46,559 bases of DNA from Streptomyces phyllanthi (GCF_009377205.1 NZ_VJZE01000016.1:1-46559), one strand, 5' to 3'; counted from the stretch's first letter, positions 26,980 to 35,856 are shown. The notes: a model not told the origin generated them from the letters alone. Numbers and translations are program-made.

Positions 26980-27777
26980 ATGACCGACGCATCCTCACCG
27001 GTGGAGCTGACCAACAAGTCGGTGATGAAGGCCATCCGCCTGCTTCGCGAACTGGCTGCCCAGCCGCGATCCGGCGCTACCGTCAGCGCCCTCGCGAAGG
27101 CTGCGGAACTCTCACGGCCCACGGCGTTCCGCCTGCTGAACAGTCTGGAGAGGAACGGATTCGTCGACCGGGTCGACCACAACTACGTCCTCGGCTGGGA
27201 GCTGGCCCGGCTCGGGCGCTACGCGGACCCGTACTCGGGTCTGGTCGCCCGGGTGCAGCCGCTGCTCCAAGAGCTGGCGGACAAGTGCAACGAGACGGTG
27301 ACCCTGTCGGTACCGAACCTCCAGGACGGACTCGACCTCGTCGCCGAGGCCGCGGGATCGCAGTTGATCGGCCTCTCGGCCCAGAACATGATCGGTCAGC
27401 GCTGGCCGCTGCACGCCAGTTCCACCGGCAAGGTGCTGCTCGCGGAAATGCCCGTGGAGAAGGTGAAGGCACTGTTGCCCGAGAAACTGGAGGCATACGC
27501 GTCGAGCACCATCACCGATCGCGCGGCCCTGCTGAAGGAACTCGAGCAGGTTCGTGAACAGGGCTTCAGTGTCATCGACAACGAGCTCGAGGAAGGGCTG
27601 CTCTCGCTCTCGCGCCCCATCAGGGACTCGTCCGGGATTCTGGTGGCGGTACTGTCCCTCAACGGACCCCGCTACCGATTCGGCCGAGTCCGGATCCCCG
27701 AAGCCCTCCAGCAGATGCAGGCGACCGTCGAGCGCATCGTCGACGTGTTCTGGCAGGACATCCCAGGTGACGAGTGA
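26980..27777 (+). CDS. IclR family transcriptional regulator (paralogue 1)
   Basis: A 265-residue IclR regulator. The N-terminal winged helix reads SVMKAIRLLRELAAQPRSG, ATVSALAKAAELSRPTAFRL and LERNGFVDRVDHNYVLGWEL; the C-terminal GAF-like domain contains RWPLHASSTGKVLLAEMP and SFSVIDNELEEGLLSLSRP-type sequence (here QGFSVIDNELEEGLLSLSRP). AAGGGG precedes ATG 26980. It is very similar over its whole length to the regulator at 36172-36966. It sits between a decayed betaine-type transporter gene and a decayed aldehyde dehydrogenase gene, its probable former targets. Confidence 0.9.
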   Translation: MTDASSPVELTNKSVMKAIRLLRELAAQPRSGATVSALAKAAELSRPTAFRLLNSLERNGFVDRVDHNYVLGWELARLGRYADPYSGLVARVQPLLQELADKCNETVTLSVPNLQDGLDLVAEAAGSQLIGLSAQNMIGQRWPLHASSTGKVLLAEMPVEKVKALLPEKLEAYASSTITDRAALLKELEQVREQGFSVIDNELEEGLLSLSRPIRDSSGILVAVLSLNGPRYRFGRVRIPEALQQMQATVERIVDVFWQDIPGDE

Positions 27778-27892
27778 GCGGGTAGTGGGCCGGCCCGGTG
27801 GCCGTCGAGGGGTCGTTTCCGGCCCTTGACCTCATCGCGTGCTTGCTCTGGTCCGGCACGCGGCTCGTCGGGGTGGCCGCCCGCCGACGGCC

Positions 27893-28408
27893 TCAGCGCG
27901 AGTGGTTGTGCATGACGTGCTTGGTCCGCGAGTAGTCGTCCAGGGCATAGACGGACAGGTCGCGGCCGTAGCCGGAGCCCTTGAATCCGGCCCAGGGCAT
28001 CTCGTTGGCGAGAACGAGGTGGGCGTTGACCCAGACCGTGCCGAAGTCGAGACGGTCGGGAAGGTCGAGGCCTCGTCGGGAGTTCTCCGTCCAGACCGAG
28101 GCCGAAAGACCGTAGGGCGTGTCATGGAGCACCTCGGAGCGCTCCTTCGGGACGGTACGGCCCCAGGTCGCCCTGGCGGCGCGGGCGGCCGTGACAGCCA
28201 GGTCCACATCCTCCACGGAGCCCTCGGGCACCTGCGCGAAGAGCGTGCCATCGCAGGGGTTGACGACATCCATCGTCCGAACCGACTTGCCGGGCCGGAA
28301 GCCACCGTCGACGAAGTGTTCCGCGGGGGCCAGATCACCCGCGGTGACGAGGGGTGAGCCGTCACCACGACGGATCCGGGCCTGGATCGAGGATTCTGCC
28401 TGGGCCAT
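27893..28408 (-). pseudogene. Aldehyde dehydrogenase gene with its catalytic core deleted (betaine/aminobutyraldehyde type)
   Basis: The frame codes for 171 residues instead of about 490. The N-terminal 90 residues (HFVDGGFRPGKSVRTMDVVN, PCDGTLFAQVPEGSVEDVDL) run into RSEVL and then directly into the family C-terminus: HDTPYGLSASVWTEN, LDFGTVWVNAHLVLANEMPW, AGFKGSGYGRDLSVYALDDY and SRTKHVM. The NAD-binding region, the catalytic Cys and the general-base Glu are all lost, while the frame is kept across the junction near 28125. GGAGG precedes ATG 28408. The C-terminal signature is that of betaine-aldehyde or 4-aminobutyraldehyde dehydrogenases. It cannot be an active dehydrogenase. Confidence 0.85.
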
Positions 28409-28529
28409 CTCGTGCCTCCGAGACCAGTTCTGCTGAGAATCGCCACCGCGGTGGCGGGGGAACGGTGTCCATGACCTGCGGGAAGGCGTCTTCACACCGA
28501 AAAAGATTTAGACTTAATTGTTTATAGTT

Positions 28530-28541
28530 TGTGACGTCACA
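28530..28541. promoter_or_regulatory. 12-bp palindrome in the GntR / aldehyde dehydrogenase divergent region
   Basis: TGTGACGTCACA is a perfect 12-bp palindrome next to an unusually AT-rich tract (28497-28530). Lying between the divergent GntR gene and the deleted aldehyde dehydrogenase gene, it is a candidate operator. Confidence 0.5.
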
Positions 28542-28581
28542 TCCCCCCGTCAAGCACCGTTCCACCCCGTAACCTTGGGGC

Positions 28582-29376
28582 GTGGCACAAGGGACCGAAG
28601 ACGCGGAAACCGTTCCGAGCACGGGCTCCATCAGGTTCGCTGCGCTCCTGGGCTCTGCCGAACCAGAGGGGTTCAGCCGCGCCGACCAGGCAGCGCATCA
28701 GCTGGAGACGGCCATCACCGTCGGCCTGTTCCGAGACGGCGAACGCCTGCCGTCGGAACCTGAGCTCGCGAGCCGGCTCGGAGTCTCCACCATCACGCTG
28801 CGGCAGGCACTGGCCTCGTTGCGCTCCAGGGGCATCATCACGACCAAACGCGGTCGCGGCGGCGGAAGCATCGTCTCCGACGGCGCCGTCCGGTCACCCC
28901 AGGACCTCGCGCGTCGCCTGCGCGCGATGAGCACGGAAGAGCTGCGCGACCTCGGTGACATCTCCGCCGCCGTGGCATCCGCCTCGGCCCGGCTCGCCGC
29001 CACGCGGGCGGACGACCAGGACATCCAGCGCCTGCGCAGCCTTGCCGAGGAGTTCCGCCAAGCCTCGGACCTCGACGCCCTGCGGCGGACCGACAGCCGC
29101 TTCCACATCGGTCTCGGCGTCGCCGCGCAGTCGCGCCGGCTCACCGCGGCGACCGTACAGGTCCAGGGCGAGTTCGCGCCCCTGCTCTGGGCTCCTGCCA
29201 CGCATCTCGCGCACACGGGAACAGCCGCCGACGAGCATCTGGGCATCGTGGACGCCATCGCCGCGGGCGACGCCGAACGCGCCCAGGCCCTCGCCATCGC
29301 ACACAGCGAGCGGGACGCCGAGGCCGTCGTCGACGCCCACCTGGAACTGGTCCTGGCGGACCCGACCGACGGATGA
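28582..29376 (+). CDS. GntR/FadR family transcriptional regulator (FCD domain)
   Basis: A 264-residue GntR regulator. The winged helix (HQLETAITVGLFRDGERLPS, EPELASRLGVSTITLRQALA) is followed by an FCD-type helical bundle with DSRFHIGLGVAA, DEHLGIVDAIAAGD and a final AIAHSERDAEAVVDAH, which supply its Asp/His metal-site positions. The start is GTG 28582 without a ribosome site; TAACCT lies 6-7 nt upstream, so the transcript may be leaderless. It is divergent from the deleted aldehyde dehydrogenase and 150 bp upstream of glyA, which carries a candidate operator. Confidence 0.85.
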   Translation: MAQGTEDAETVPSTGSIRFAALLGSAEPEGFSRADQAAHQLETAITVGLFRDGERLPSEPELASRLGVSTITLRQALASLRSRGIITTKRGRGGGSIVSDGAVRSPQDLARRLRAMSTEELRDLGDISAAVASASARLAATRADDQDIQRLRSLAEEFRQASDLDALRRTDSRFHIGLGVAAQSRRLTAATVQVQGEFAPLLWAPATHLAHTGTAADEHLGIVDAIAAGDAERAQALAIAHSERDAEAVVDAHLELVLADPTDG

Positions 29377-29420
29377 GGGCAACGGCCAGTCCGTAGCGGT
29401 CCACACCTGCACCAAACCAT

Positions 29421-29440
29421 AACATACGTTTTTAAATGTT
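29421..29440. promoter_or_regulatory. AT-rich inverted repeat upstream of glyA
   Basis: AACAT (29421-29425) and ATGTT (29436-29440) are inverted around an AT-rich 10-nt spacer, just upstream of the glyA promoter. AT-rich DNA is rare in this window. It may be a regulator or nucleoid-protein site. Confidence 0.35.
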
Positions 29441-29455
29441 TACCAGCAGGGCCTC

Positions 29456-29497
29456 TTGACGATTTGCCCCAGCCACATCTACAACTGATATACCAGT
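29456..29497 (+). promoter_or_regulatory. glyA promoter and GntR-type operator
   Basis: TTGACG (29456-29461), an 18-nt spacer and TACAAC (29480-29485) form a promoter. ACTGATATACCAGT (29484-29497), a palindrome with 12 of 14 matching positions, overlaps the -10 end and the start point, as expected for a repressor such as the adjacent GntR protein. Confidence 0.6.
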
Positions 29498-29527
29498 CGT
29501 ACGCTTCTAGTCTTCCAAGGGGATCGC

Positions 29528-30856
29528 ATGCGCCTCGACGTCACGGAGGAACGCTCGGCGGAGGGCACCGCAAGCGCTCTCTCCCGACCGCTGGCCCTGT
29601 TCGACCCGGAGGTCGCCTCGGCGGTCGACGCGGAGCTCGAGCGCCAGCAGTCGACTCTGGAAATGATCGCGAGCGAGAACTTCGCGCCGCTGGCGGTGAT
29701 GCAGACGCAAGGTTCGGTACTGACCAACAAGTACGCCGAGGGCTACCCGGGAAAGCGCTATTACGGCGGCTGCGAACACGTCGACACGATCGAACAGCTG
29801 GCCATCGACCGGGTCACCGCCCTGTTCGGCGCCGAGGCGGCCAACGTCCAGCCGCACTCCGGCGCCCAGGCGAACGCCGCGGCGATGTTCGCCCTGCTCC
29901 AGCCCGGTGACACCGTCCTCGGCCTGGACCTGGCACACGGCGGCCACCTCACCCACGGCATGCGGCTGAACTACTCCGGCAAGCTGTACAACGTCATCCC
30001 GTACCACGTGCGCGAGTCCGACCTGCGCATCGACATGGACGAAGTCGAACAGCTCGCTCTGGCGCACCGGCCGAAGCTGATCGTGGCCGGCTGGTCGGCC
30101 TACCCCCGGCAGCTGGACTTCGCCGCCTTCCGCCGGATCGCCGACAGCGTCGGGGCCCGTCTGATGGTGGACATGGCGCACTTCGCCGGTCTGGTGGCCG
30201 CGGGACTGCACCCGAGTCCGGTGCCATACGCGGATGTGGTGACGACGACCACGCACAAGACCCTGGGCGGTCCCCGCGGTGGTGTGATCCTGAGCAGGGC
30301 GGAGCTGGCCAAGAAGATCAACTCGGCGGTGTTCCCGGGTCAGCAGGGCGGCCCCCTGGAGCATGTGATCGCGGCCAAGGCGGTCGCCTTCAAGATGGCC
30401 GCGAGCGAGGAGTTCCGCGAGCGGCAGCAGCGCACTCTCAAGGGGGCGAAGATCCTCGCCGGGCGGCTGCTGGCCGATGACGTGGCCGAGGCGGGCATCA
30501 CGGTACTGACCGGGGGCACGGAGGTACATCTCGTCCTGGTGGACCTGCGCAACAGCCCCCTCGACGGCCGGCAGGCCGAGGACCGGCTGCACGCGGTCGG
30601 CATCACCGTCAACCGCAACGCCGTCCCCTTCGACCCACGGCCGCCCATGGTCTCCTCGGGGCTGCGCATCGGCACCCCGGCCCTGGCCACCCGGGGCTTC
30701 GGCGACGTGGAGTTCCGCGAGGTCGCCGACATCATCGCCCAGACGCTGAAGCCCGAGCATCTCAGCGGTGAACAGGCCGACCTGCTGCGGGGCCGGGTCG
30801 CGAAGCTCGCCGCCGCGTTCCCCCTGTACCCCCAGCTGAACGGACCCGCGGCATGA
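29528..30856 (+). CDS. glyA: Serine hydroxymethyltransferase
   Basis: A 442-residue PLP enzyme interconverting serine and glycine with methylene-tetrahydrofolate. Family landmarks are [53 protein letters not shown], the PLP lysine in [16 protein letters not shown], and [26 protein letters not shown] lies before ATG 29528. Its stop overlaps the start of a decayed sarcosine oxidase beta gene. With sdaA, purU and folD it would carry glycine released from sarcosine or betaine through serine to pyruvate. It is probably a second, catabolic SHMT besides a housekeeping copy. Confidence 0.95.
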   Translation: MRLDVTEERSAEGTASALSRPLALFDPEVASAVDAELERQQSTLEMIASENFAPLAVMQTQGSVLTNKYAEGYPGKRYYGGCEHVDTIEQLAIDRVTALFGAEAANVQPHSGAQANAAAMFALLQPGDTVLGLDLAHGGHLTHGMRLNYSGKLYNVIPYHVRESDLRIDMDEVEQLALAHRPKLIVAGWSAYPRQLDFAAFRRIADSVGARLMVDMAHFAGLVAAGLHPSPVPYADVVTTTTHKTLGGPRGGVILSRAELAKKINSAVFPGQQGGPLEHVIAAKAVAFKMAASEEFRERQQRTLKGAKILAGRLLADDVAEAGITVLTGGTEVHLVLVDLRNSPLDGRQAEDRLHAVGITVNRNAVPFDPRPPMVSSGLRIGTPALATRGFGDVEFREVADIIAQTLKPEHLSGEQADLLRGRVAKLAAAFPLYPQLNGPAA

Positions 30857-31120
30857 CCCGCACGCCGCTTCCGGACCACCCGGACTTCCTCCGGAGCAAC
30901 CCCGCGCGCGCACCCCGCAGGACATCCGGGACAGCAGACGCCGGGGCGACGCCGACCAGCTCAACGGCATCGATCTGATCCAGAACTGCGAGGGGGTACG
31001 GGCATCGACATGACGGACGGCCGGGTGACGGGCGTACGGACCACCCGCGGCCGCATCGCAGCCGGAAGAGTGGCGCCGGTGCACCCGACGGTCGTGATGC
31101 CCAACGCCGCGGCCCACTGA
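30853..31120 (+). pseudogene. soxB: Shredded sarcosine oxidase beta subunit gene (soxB remnant)
   Basis: ATG 30853 overlaps the glyA stop and starts [16 protein letters not shown], the SoxB N-terminus, but the FAD-binding GxGxxG segment never follows. In the next frame come QDIRDSRRRGDADQLNGI and, directly joined, DLIQNCEGV, pieces that lie about 80 residues apart in intact SoxB. A third frame gives GIDMTDGRVTGVRTTRGRIA, AGRVAPVHPTVVMPNAAAH and a stop at about 31120. At least three deletions plus frameshifts have reduced a gene of about 400 codons to 270 bp. Identification is by resemblance to SoxB as I know it. Confidence 0.7.
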
Positions 31121-31145
31121 CCTCGACTCACCTCAGGAGACCCTG

Positions 31146-31376
31146 ATGCAGCCCATAGCCCGCCCCTGGTGTGGCGAGCGCGAGGAAGCCGAACCGTTCG
31201 CGGAGCGGTGGACGCACACAGCGGGATGCCGCCGTTGGTTCAACACCCTGCGCGACGCCGTCACCCACCGGCTCCTCGCCGTCCACCGCATGGGTGACCA
31301 GCCGGCGCTCCTTCGCCCCCTGCACGACGGCGTGGCTGGTCGGCCCGGCCACGGAGTACGGCGGTGGCCGGGATGA
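31146..31376 (+). pseudogene. soxD: Internally deleted sarcosine oxidase delta subunit gene (soxD remnant)
   Basis: AGGAG precedes ATG 31146. The frame begins MQPIARPWCGEREEAE, the SoxD zinc-binding start (one Cys of the usual CPWCG pair is already lost: RPWCG), and continues directly with PFAERWTHTAGCRRWFNTLR and [18 protein letters not shown], the SoxD C-terminal half. The stretch between the two halves, about 30-35 residues, is deleted in frame. After that the frame runs into unrelated codons to 31376. Confidence 0.75.
31309..31371 (+). pseudogene. soxG: Probable C-terminal scrap of sarcosine oxidase gamma (soxG)
   Basis: In a frame other than soxD's, [18 protein letters not shown] resembles the end of SoxG proteins (SFARYLAEWLVDA-type). 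It directly follows the soxD tail, so the whole soxA gene and most of soxG (together more than 3 kb in intact operons) are missing at about 31305. Short match; moderate certainty. Confidence 0.4.
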
Positions 31377-32752
31377 CCCTCAGCGTCTTCGACATGTTCA
31401 AGGTGGGCATCGGACCGTCCAGTTCGCACACGGTCGGCCCGATGCGCGCCGCGGGCTCCTTCGCGCACGCCTTGGAACGGGAAGGACTCCTGGAGGACAC
31501 GCACGGCGTCCACGTCGAGTTGTTCGGCTCGCTGGGCGCCACGGGACACGGTCACGGAAGCGTCAAAGCGGTCGTGCTCGGTCTGGAGGGCCACGCTCCT
31601 GAACACGTGGACCCCGCGTCGGCCGGACCGACCATGGACAGGGTCCGTACGACAGGAAGCCTGCGCCTGCTCGACAAGCATCCCGTCGCCTTCCGCGTCG
31701 ACGACGACGTCGTCCTGCACCGCGGCAAACGGCTGGCCTTCCACTCCAACGCCATGACGTTCGAAGCCGTCGACGCCGCCGGCCGGAGCCTGTCGCGGCG
31801 GATCTACTACTCCGTCGGCGGCGGTTTCGTCCTGGACGAGGACCAGGCGAACGGCCCGCAGATCGTCCCGGACACCACGCCGGTGCCGTATCCGTTCACC
31901 ACCGGCGCGCAGCTGCTGGCGCACGCCGAGGCCACCGGCCTGTCGATCAGTTCGATCATGATGGCGAACGAGACGGCCTGGCGTACCGAGGCCGAGGTCC
32001 GGGCCGGGCTGCTGCGCATCTGGTCCGTCATGCAGGAGTGCGTCCTGCGGGGATGTGCCACCGACGGAGTGCTTCCCGGCGGTCTGAAGGTACGGCGCAG
32101 GGCCGCCGCGCTGCATCGCAGACTCCTGACCGCGGACGAGGAGGCCGAAACCGACTCCCTGCACGCGATGGAATGGGTGACGCTGTACGCGCTGGCCGTG
32201 AACGAGGAGAACGCGGCGGGCGGACGGATCGTCACCGCCCCGACCAACGGCGCCGCCGGGATCATCCCCGCCGTACTGCACTACTACGACCGGTTCGTGC
32301 GCGGCGCGAACCAGGACGGCATCGTGCGCTTCCTGCTGACCGCCGCGGCCATCGGCGTGCTGTTCAAGGAGAACGCCTCGATCTCCGGGGCCGAGGTCGG
32401 CTGCCAGGGCGAGGTCGGCTCGGCCTGCTCCATGGCAGCCGCCGGGCTGGCCGAGGTCATCGGCGGCACTCCCGAACAGGTGGAGAACGCCGCGGAGATC
32501 GGCATCGAGCACAATCTCGGCCTCACCTGTGATCCCGTCGGCGGGCTCGTGCAGATCCCCTGCATCGAGCGCAACGCCGTCGCCTCCCTGAAGGCGATCA
32601 CCGCCGCGCGGATGGCCATCCACGGGGACGGCACCCATCACGTCTCCCTCGACAAGGCGATCAAGACCATGCGGGAGACCGGGGCCGACATGAAGGACAA
32701 GTACAAGGAGACCGCACGCGGCGGTCTCGCTCTCAACGTGGTCGAGTGCTGA
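31364..32752 (+). CDS. sdaA: L-serine ammonia-lyase, iron-sulfur dependent
   Basis: A 462-residue single-chain L-serine dehydratase converting serine to pyruvate and ammonia. The beta-domain start [20 protein letters not shown] and the alpha-domain cysteines that hold the 4Fe-4S cluster ([33 protein letters not shown]) are intact. GTG 31364 has GGAG 7 nt upstream and is preferred; ATG 31373 is an alternative. The start lies inside the collapsed sox scar, so its original upstream context is gone. It is followed after 10 bp by purU. Confidence 0.93.
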   Translation: MAGMTLSVFDMFKVGIGPSSSHTVGPMRAAGSFAHALEREGLLEDTHGVHVELFGSLGATGHGHGSVKAVVLGLEGHAPEHVDPASAGPTMDRVRTTGSLRLLDKHPVAFRVDDDVVLHRGKRLAFHSNAMTFEAVDAAGRSLSRRIYYSVGGGFVLDEDQANGPQIVPDTTPVPYPFTTGAQLLAHAEATGLSISSIMMANETAWRTEAEVRAGLLRIWSVMQECVLRGCATDGVLPGGLKVRRRAAALHRRLLTADEEAETDSLHAMEWVTLYALAVNEENAAGGRIVTAPTNGAAGIIPAVLHYYDRFVRGANQDGIVRFLLTAAAIGVLFKENASISGAEVGCQGEVGSACSMAAAGLAEVIGGTPEQVENAAEIGIEHNLGLTCDPVGGLVQIPCIERNAVASLKAITAARMAIHGDGTHHVSLDKAIKTMRETGADMKDKYKETARGGLALNVVEC

Positions 32753-32762
32753 GGAGACAGCC

Positions 32763-33617
32763 ATGAGCACCCAGTTCGTATTGACCCTGAGCTGCCCCGA
32801 GCGCCCCGGCATCGTCAACGCCGTGACGAGCTTCCTCGTCCGGCACAGCTGCGACATCACCGAGCACCAGCAGTTCGACGACCCCGACCACGGACGCGTC
32901 TTCCTGCGCACCGGGTTCAGGACCACCGATGAGACGATCGTGCTCGGCGGCCTGAAAGAGGACTTCGCGGCGATCGCGGACACCTATGGAATGCAGTGGG
33001 AGCTGCGGGACGCGTCGGTGAAGTCCCGCGTCCTCGTGATGGTGTCGAAGTTCGACCACTGCCTGGCGGACCTGCTCTACCGCTGGCGGAGCGGCACGCT
33101 CGACGCCGACATCGCACTCATCGTCTCCAACCACGCCGATCTGCGGCCCATGGCGGACGCGGCCGGCATCCCGTTCGAACACGTCCCGGTCACCGCCGCG
33201 ACCAAGCCGCGGTCCGAAGCGCGTCTGCTGGAACTCGTGGACCAGTACGACATCGACCTCGTGGTGCTGGCCCGCTACATGCAGATCCTCTCCGACGACC
33301 TGTGCAAGACCCTCGAAGGCCGCGCGATCAACATCCACCACTCGTTCCTGCCGAGCTTCGTGGGCGCCAAGCCCTACCACCAGGCCTACCAGCGCGGTGT
33401 GAAGCACGTCGGCGCGACGGCGCACTACGTCACGGCCGACCTGGACGAAGGACCGATCATCGAGCAGGAGGTCATCCGCGTCGACCACCGGCTCTCCGCG
33501 GCCCAGCTCGTCCTCGTCGGCCGGGACGCCGAACGCACCGCCCTCGCCCGGGCGGTCAACTGGCACTGCCAGAACCGCATCCTGCTGCACGGCAACAGGA
33601 CGGTCATCTTCAGCTGA
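32763..33617 (+). CDS. purU: Formyltetrahydrofolate deformylase
   Basis: A 284-residue enzyme hydrolysing 10-formyl-tetrahydrofolate to formate and tetrahydrofolate. The N-terminal ACT domain (FVLTLSCPERPGIVNAVTSF) is followed by the formyltransferase fold with INIHHSFLPSFVGAKPYHQA, containing the catalytic Asn-His pair, and by TADLDEGPIIEQ with the catalytic Asp. GAGGAG precedes the ATG. Beside sarcosine-oxidase-type operons the enzyme recycles folate loaded with one-carbon units; here the oxidase is lost but this gene is intact. Confidence 0.95.
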   Translation: MSTQFVLTLSCPERPGIVNAVTSFLVRHSCDITEHQQFDDPDHGRVFLRTGFRTTDETIVLGGLKEDFAAIADTYGMQWELRDASVKSRVLVMVSKFDHCLADLLYRWRSGTLDADIALIVSNHADLRPMADAAGIPFEHVPVTAATKPRSEARLLELVDQYDIDLVVLARYMQILSDDLCKTLEGRAINIHHSFLPSFVGAKPYHQAYQRGVKHVGATAHYVTADLDEGPIIEQEVIRVDHRLSAAQLVLVGRDAERTALARAVNWHCQNRILLHGNRTVIFS

Positions 33618-33695
33618 TCCGGCGCGCCAGCGGCTTTGCGCTACGACGGCTCAGCCGAGCAGAGACAGCTTTCCAGGCCCCTACCGAAACGGAAC

Positions 33696-34571
33696 GTGTG
33701 CACCTTGTCCACCGCGACCGTACTCTCCGGCTCCGCAGCCGCCGCAGACATCAAGCGTGAACTCACCGGACGCGTCTCCGCACTGCGCGAGCGCGGCATC
33801 GTCCCCGGACTGGGCACGATCCTCGTCGGCGACGACCCGGCCAGCCACTCGTACGTGGGCGGCAAGCACCGGGACTGCGCCGAGGTCGGCATCGCCTCGC
33901 TGCGCGTCGATCTGCCGGCCACCGCCACTCAGGCCGATGTCGAGGCCGCCGTCCTGCGGCTCAACGCCGATCCGGCGTGTACCGGCTTCATCGTGCAGCT
34001 GCCCCTGCCCCAGCATCTCGACATGCACGCCGTGCTGGAGCTCGTCGACCCGGCCAAGGACGCCGACGGGCTGCATCCGACCAATCTCGGCCGCCTCGTT
34101 CTGGGCATCCCCGCGCCTCTGCCCTGCACTCCTCGTGGCATTCTCGATCTGCTGCGACGCCACCATGTCCCCATCACCGGCGCCCAGTTCTGCGTGATCG
34201 GCTGCGGCGTGACCGTCGGTCGGCCGCTCGGTCTGATGCTCACCCGGCGCACGGAACACGCCACCGTCACCCTCTGCCATGAGGCCACCCGCGACGTCGC
34301 CGCCCACACGCGTGCCGCGGATGTCGTCGTCGCCGCGGCCGGTGTGGCGCACCTCGTCCAACCCGACTGGATCAAGCCCGGCGCAACGGTGTTGTCCGTC
34401 GGGCTCACCCGGACCGTGGAGGGCATCCTCGGCGACGTCCACCCCGACGTCGGCCGGGTGGCCGGCACCCTCGCTCCCCCGGTCGGCGGCGTGGGACCGA
34501 TGACCCGCGCCATGCTGATCACGAACATCGTCGAGGCCGCGGAACGCCAGGCCGCCGCCGAGAGCGTCTAG
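33696..34571 (+). CDS. folD: Bifunctional methylenetetrahydrofolate dehydrogenase/cyclohydrolase
   Basis: A FolD protein of about 291 residues interconverting methylene- and formyl-tetrahydrofolate with NADP. The active-site Tyr and Lys are in [16 protein letters not shown], followed by [37 protein letters not shown] and [15 protein letters not shown]. The start is uncertain: GTG 33696 and TTG 33705 are both in frame and neither has a good ribosome site; an earlier in-frame codon at 33636 adds a tail foreign to the family. It completes the folate branch begun by glyA and purU. Confidence 0.92.
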   Translation: MCTLSTATVLSGSAAAADIKRELTGRVSALRERGIVPGLGTILVGDDPASHSYVGGKHRDCAEVGIASLRVDLPATATQADVEAAVLRLNADPACTGFIVQLPLPQHLDMHAVLELVDPAKDADGLHPTNLGRLVLGIPAPLPCTPRGILDLLRRHHVPITGAQFCVIGCGVTVGRPLGLMLTRRTEHATVTLCHEATRDVAAHTRAADVVVAAAGVAHLVQPDWIKPGATVLSVGLTRTVEGILGDVHPDVGRVAGTLAPPVGGVGPMTRAMLITNIVEAAERQAAAESV

Positions 34572-34614
34572 GTGACGTCCAGGTGCGTCTAGGTGTGCTG
34601 TCCGGGGACGTTGG

Positions 34615-34935
34615 TCACAGCGACTCGTCGATGGCCGCGTCAAGGACCGTGGCCTCGTAGCGGGTGGCAATCGCGGCGGCGCGGTTACGACGGGCAGTGC
34701 GCAGTGAGGCCGGGGCCAAGGCTTCCGCGTCCGTGCTGAGCTGCCACAGCGCCCACTCGGCGTGTCGCAGATCCTGGAACGTCACCTCCAGCCGCAGCCA
34801 GCCGTCTGCGTCGGGTTCTGCGGCGCGGACGGCCGCTACGGTGCCCAGCAGGTTCTCCCGCCGCTCAGGGTTCACCCGTACCAGTACGGCGATATGGTCG
34901 CCGGAGAGGAACTGCGCACAGCGTTCCCGCGAGAC
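34615..34935 (-). pseudogene. C-terminal fragment of a WYL-domain regulator
   Basis: On the minus strand the frame ends with LSGDHIAVLVRVNPERRENL, DADGWLRLEVTFQDLRHAEW, ALWQLSTDAEALAPASLRTA and a final RNRAAAIATRYEATVLD. This is the C-terminal extension that follows the WYL domain in actinomycete transcriptional regulators, which are about 320 residues long. Upstream of about 34935 the homology stops, so the helix-turn-helix and the WYL core are missing. Confidence 0.6.
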
Positions 34936-34952
34936 CCGGGGCGCCGGGCGCC

Positions 34953-35072
34953 GTGGTGCTGACCTGCTTCCTTGTCTTCGCCTTCGCCAACGCCATGTAC
35001 ATGGCCCTGACCGATGTCTACCTCGGCGAGATCTTCCCCACCGAGATCCGCGGCATCGGCACCGGGTTCGTG
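34953..35072 (+). pseudogene. Fragment of an MFS transporter
   Basis: Forty codons read VVLTCFLVFAFANAMYMAL followed by TDVYLGEIFPTEIRGIGTGF. This is helix 10 and the EIFPTxIRGxGxGF loop of sugar/acid MFS porters. Neither the preceding nine helices nor the final two are present. It directly abuts the WYL fragment on the other strand, which suggests a deletion junction near 34945. Confidence 0.6.
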
Positions 35073-35733
35073 CCTGAGCGAGACCTCCGCCCCGCACCGG
35101 GTGTAGCCCCGTGTCACCTTTGGCCGACGCGCCCCGTCCGGCGACGGCGACAAAGACGGTCGGCCATGCCGTCGCCGACGCCCCGGGTGCCTCGCCCCCA
35201 GGACCCCCGGGCGAGGACTGAGGGATCACTATGAGCGAGACCGCGGACACGACGCGGGCCTGTGGCACTGCATCACGGGCTTCGTCGAGGCACACCTTCC
35301 ACGCGGAGACCGAGCGGCGAAGACTGCGGCTGAACTGGGGGCACGATGCCTACCGGTGAGTGCGCGCCCGGTTCGTGGCCCGCTTCGACGGACAGGTGGC
35401 CCTGGCTTCGCCATGTTCTGAGCGCCACCGGAGCTGCCCCGGGCTCGTCGCCGAGTCCTGGACGGACTGCTCAGCCCGGATGATCTCTCCGTAAGTCAAA
35501 CGCGGTGTTCGCTTTGCGGTCAAGCGTGGTCCAGAGGTCAATCGACAGCTCGTACGAGCCGACCGCCGGGTCAAGGGCGCCCACAGGATGAGAGCGCTGA
35601 ACCTCAAGTGCCGCCGGAAGTCGGCCCACGGCCGTGAAATGTGCCCTGAACTAAGCATTTCAGATGTCGGCCGGACGGGGAGGTGCGCCGGGGCAGGCGG
35701 GCGCGCGTACGGGGAATCGCTTCGCGGCCTCTC
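35073..35733. other. Non-coding or unrecognisable stretch
   Basis: I find no convincing gene here. A 42-codon frame from ATG 35231 (with GAGGGA upstream) and a 100-codon minus-strand frame (35350-35658) exist, but neither resembles a known protein. A second minus-strand frame over 35480-35640 is also open and contains VGSYELSIDLWTTLDRKANT, which looks protein-like but which I cannot place. Given the fragments on both sides this is probably more eroded sequence. Confidence 0.5.
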
Positions 35734-35787
35734 TTGACACCGACCACCAGCACTCAGAATACGAACATAACGTTCGGATAATGAACG
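35734..35787 (+). promoter_or_regulatory. Promoter with IclR-type operator before the flavin monooxygenase fragment
   Basis: TTGACA (35734-35739), a 17-nt spacer and GAATAC (35757-35762) make a plausible promoter. CGTTC (35771-35775), a 7-nt spacer and GAACG (35783-35787) repeat the operator core found before the other IclR gene at 26895-26911, and CGAAC-ataac-GTTCG (35762-35776) overlaps it. The site lies over the predicted start point. Confidence 0.6.
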
Positions 35788-35856
35788 CCATAGAGACCTC
35801 GCGGTTCAGTACGGGAGCCGTGGGACAACTCCATGCCTCTGCTCCGGGAGGACAGC

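Noticed and set aside
29421..29527. glyA leader considered as a glycine riboswitch
   Set aside because: The leader from the predicted start is only about 35 nt, far too short for the known glycine aptamers.
29507..31117. Minus-strand open frame of 536 codons opposite glyA
   Set aside because: Antisense to a clear serine hydroxymethyltransferase, with no recognisable motif or ribosome site.
35350..35658. Minus-strand 102-codon frame considered as a gene
   Set aside because: No ribosome site, no recognisable domain, and a second overlapping frame on the same strand is equally open.
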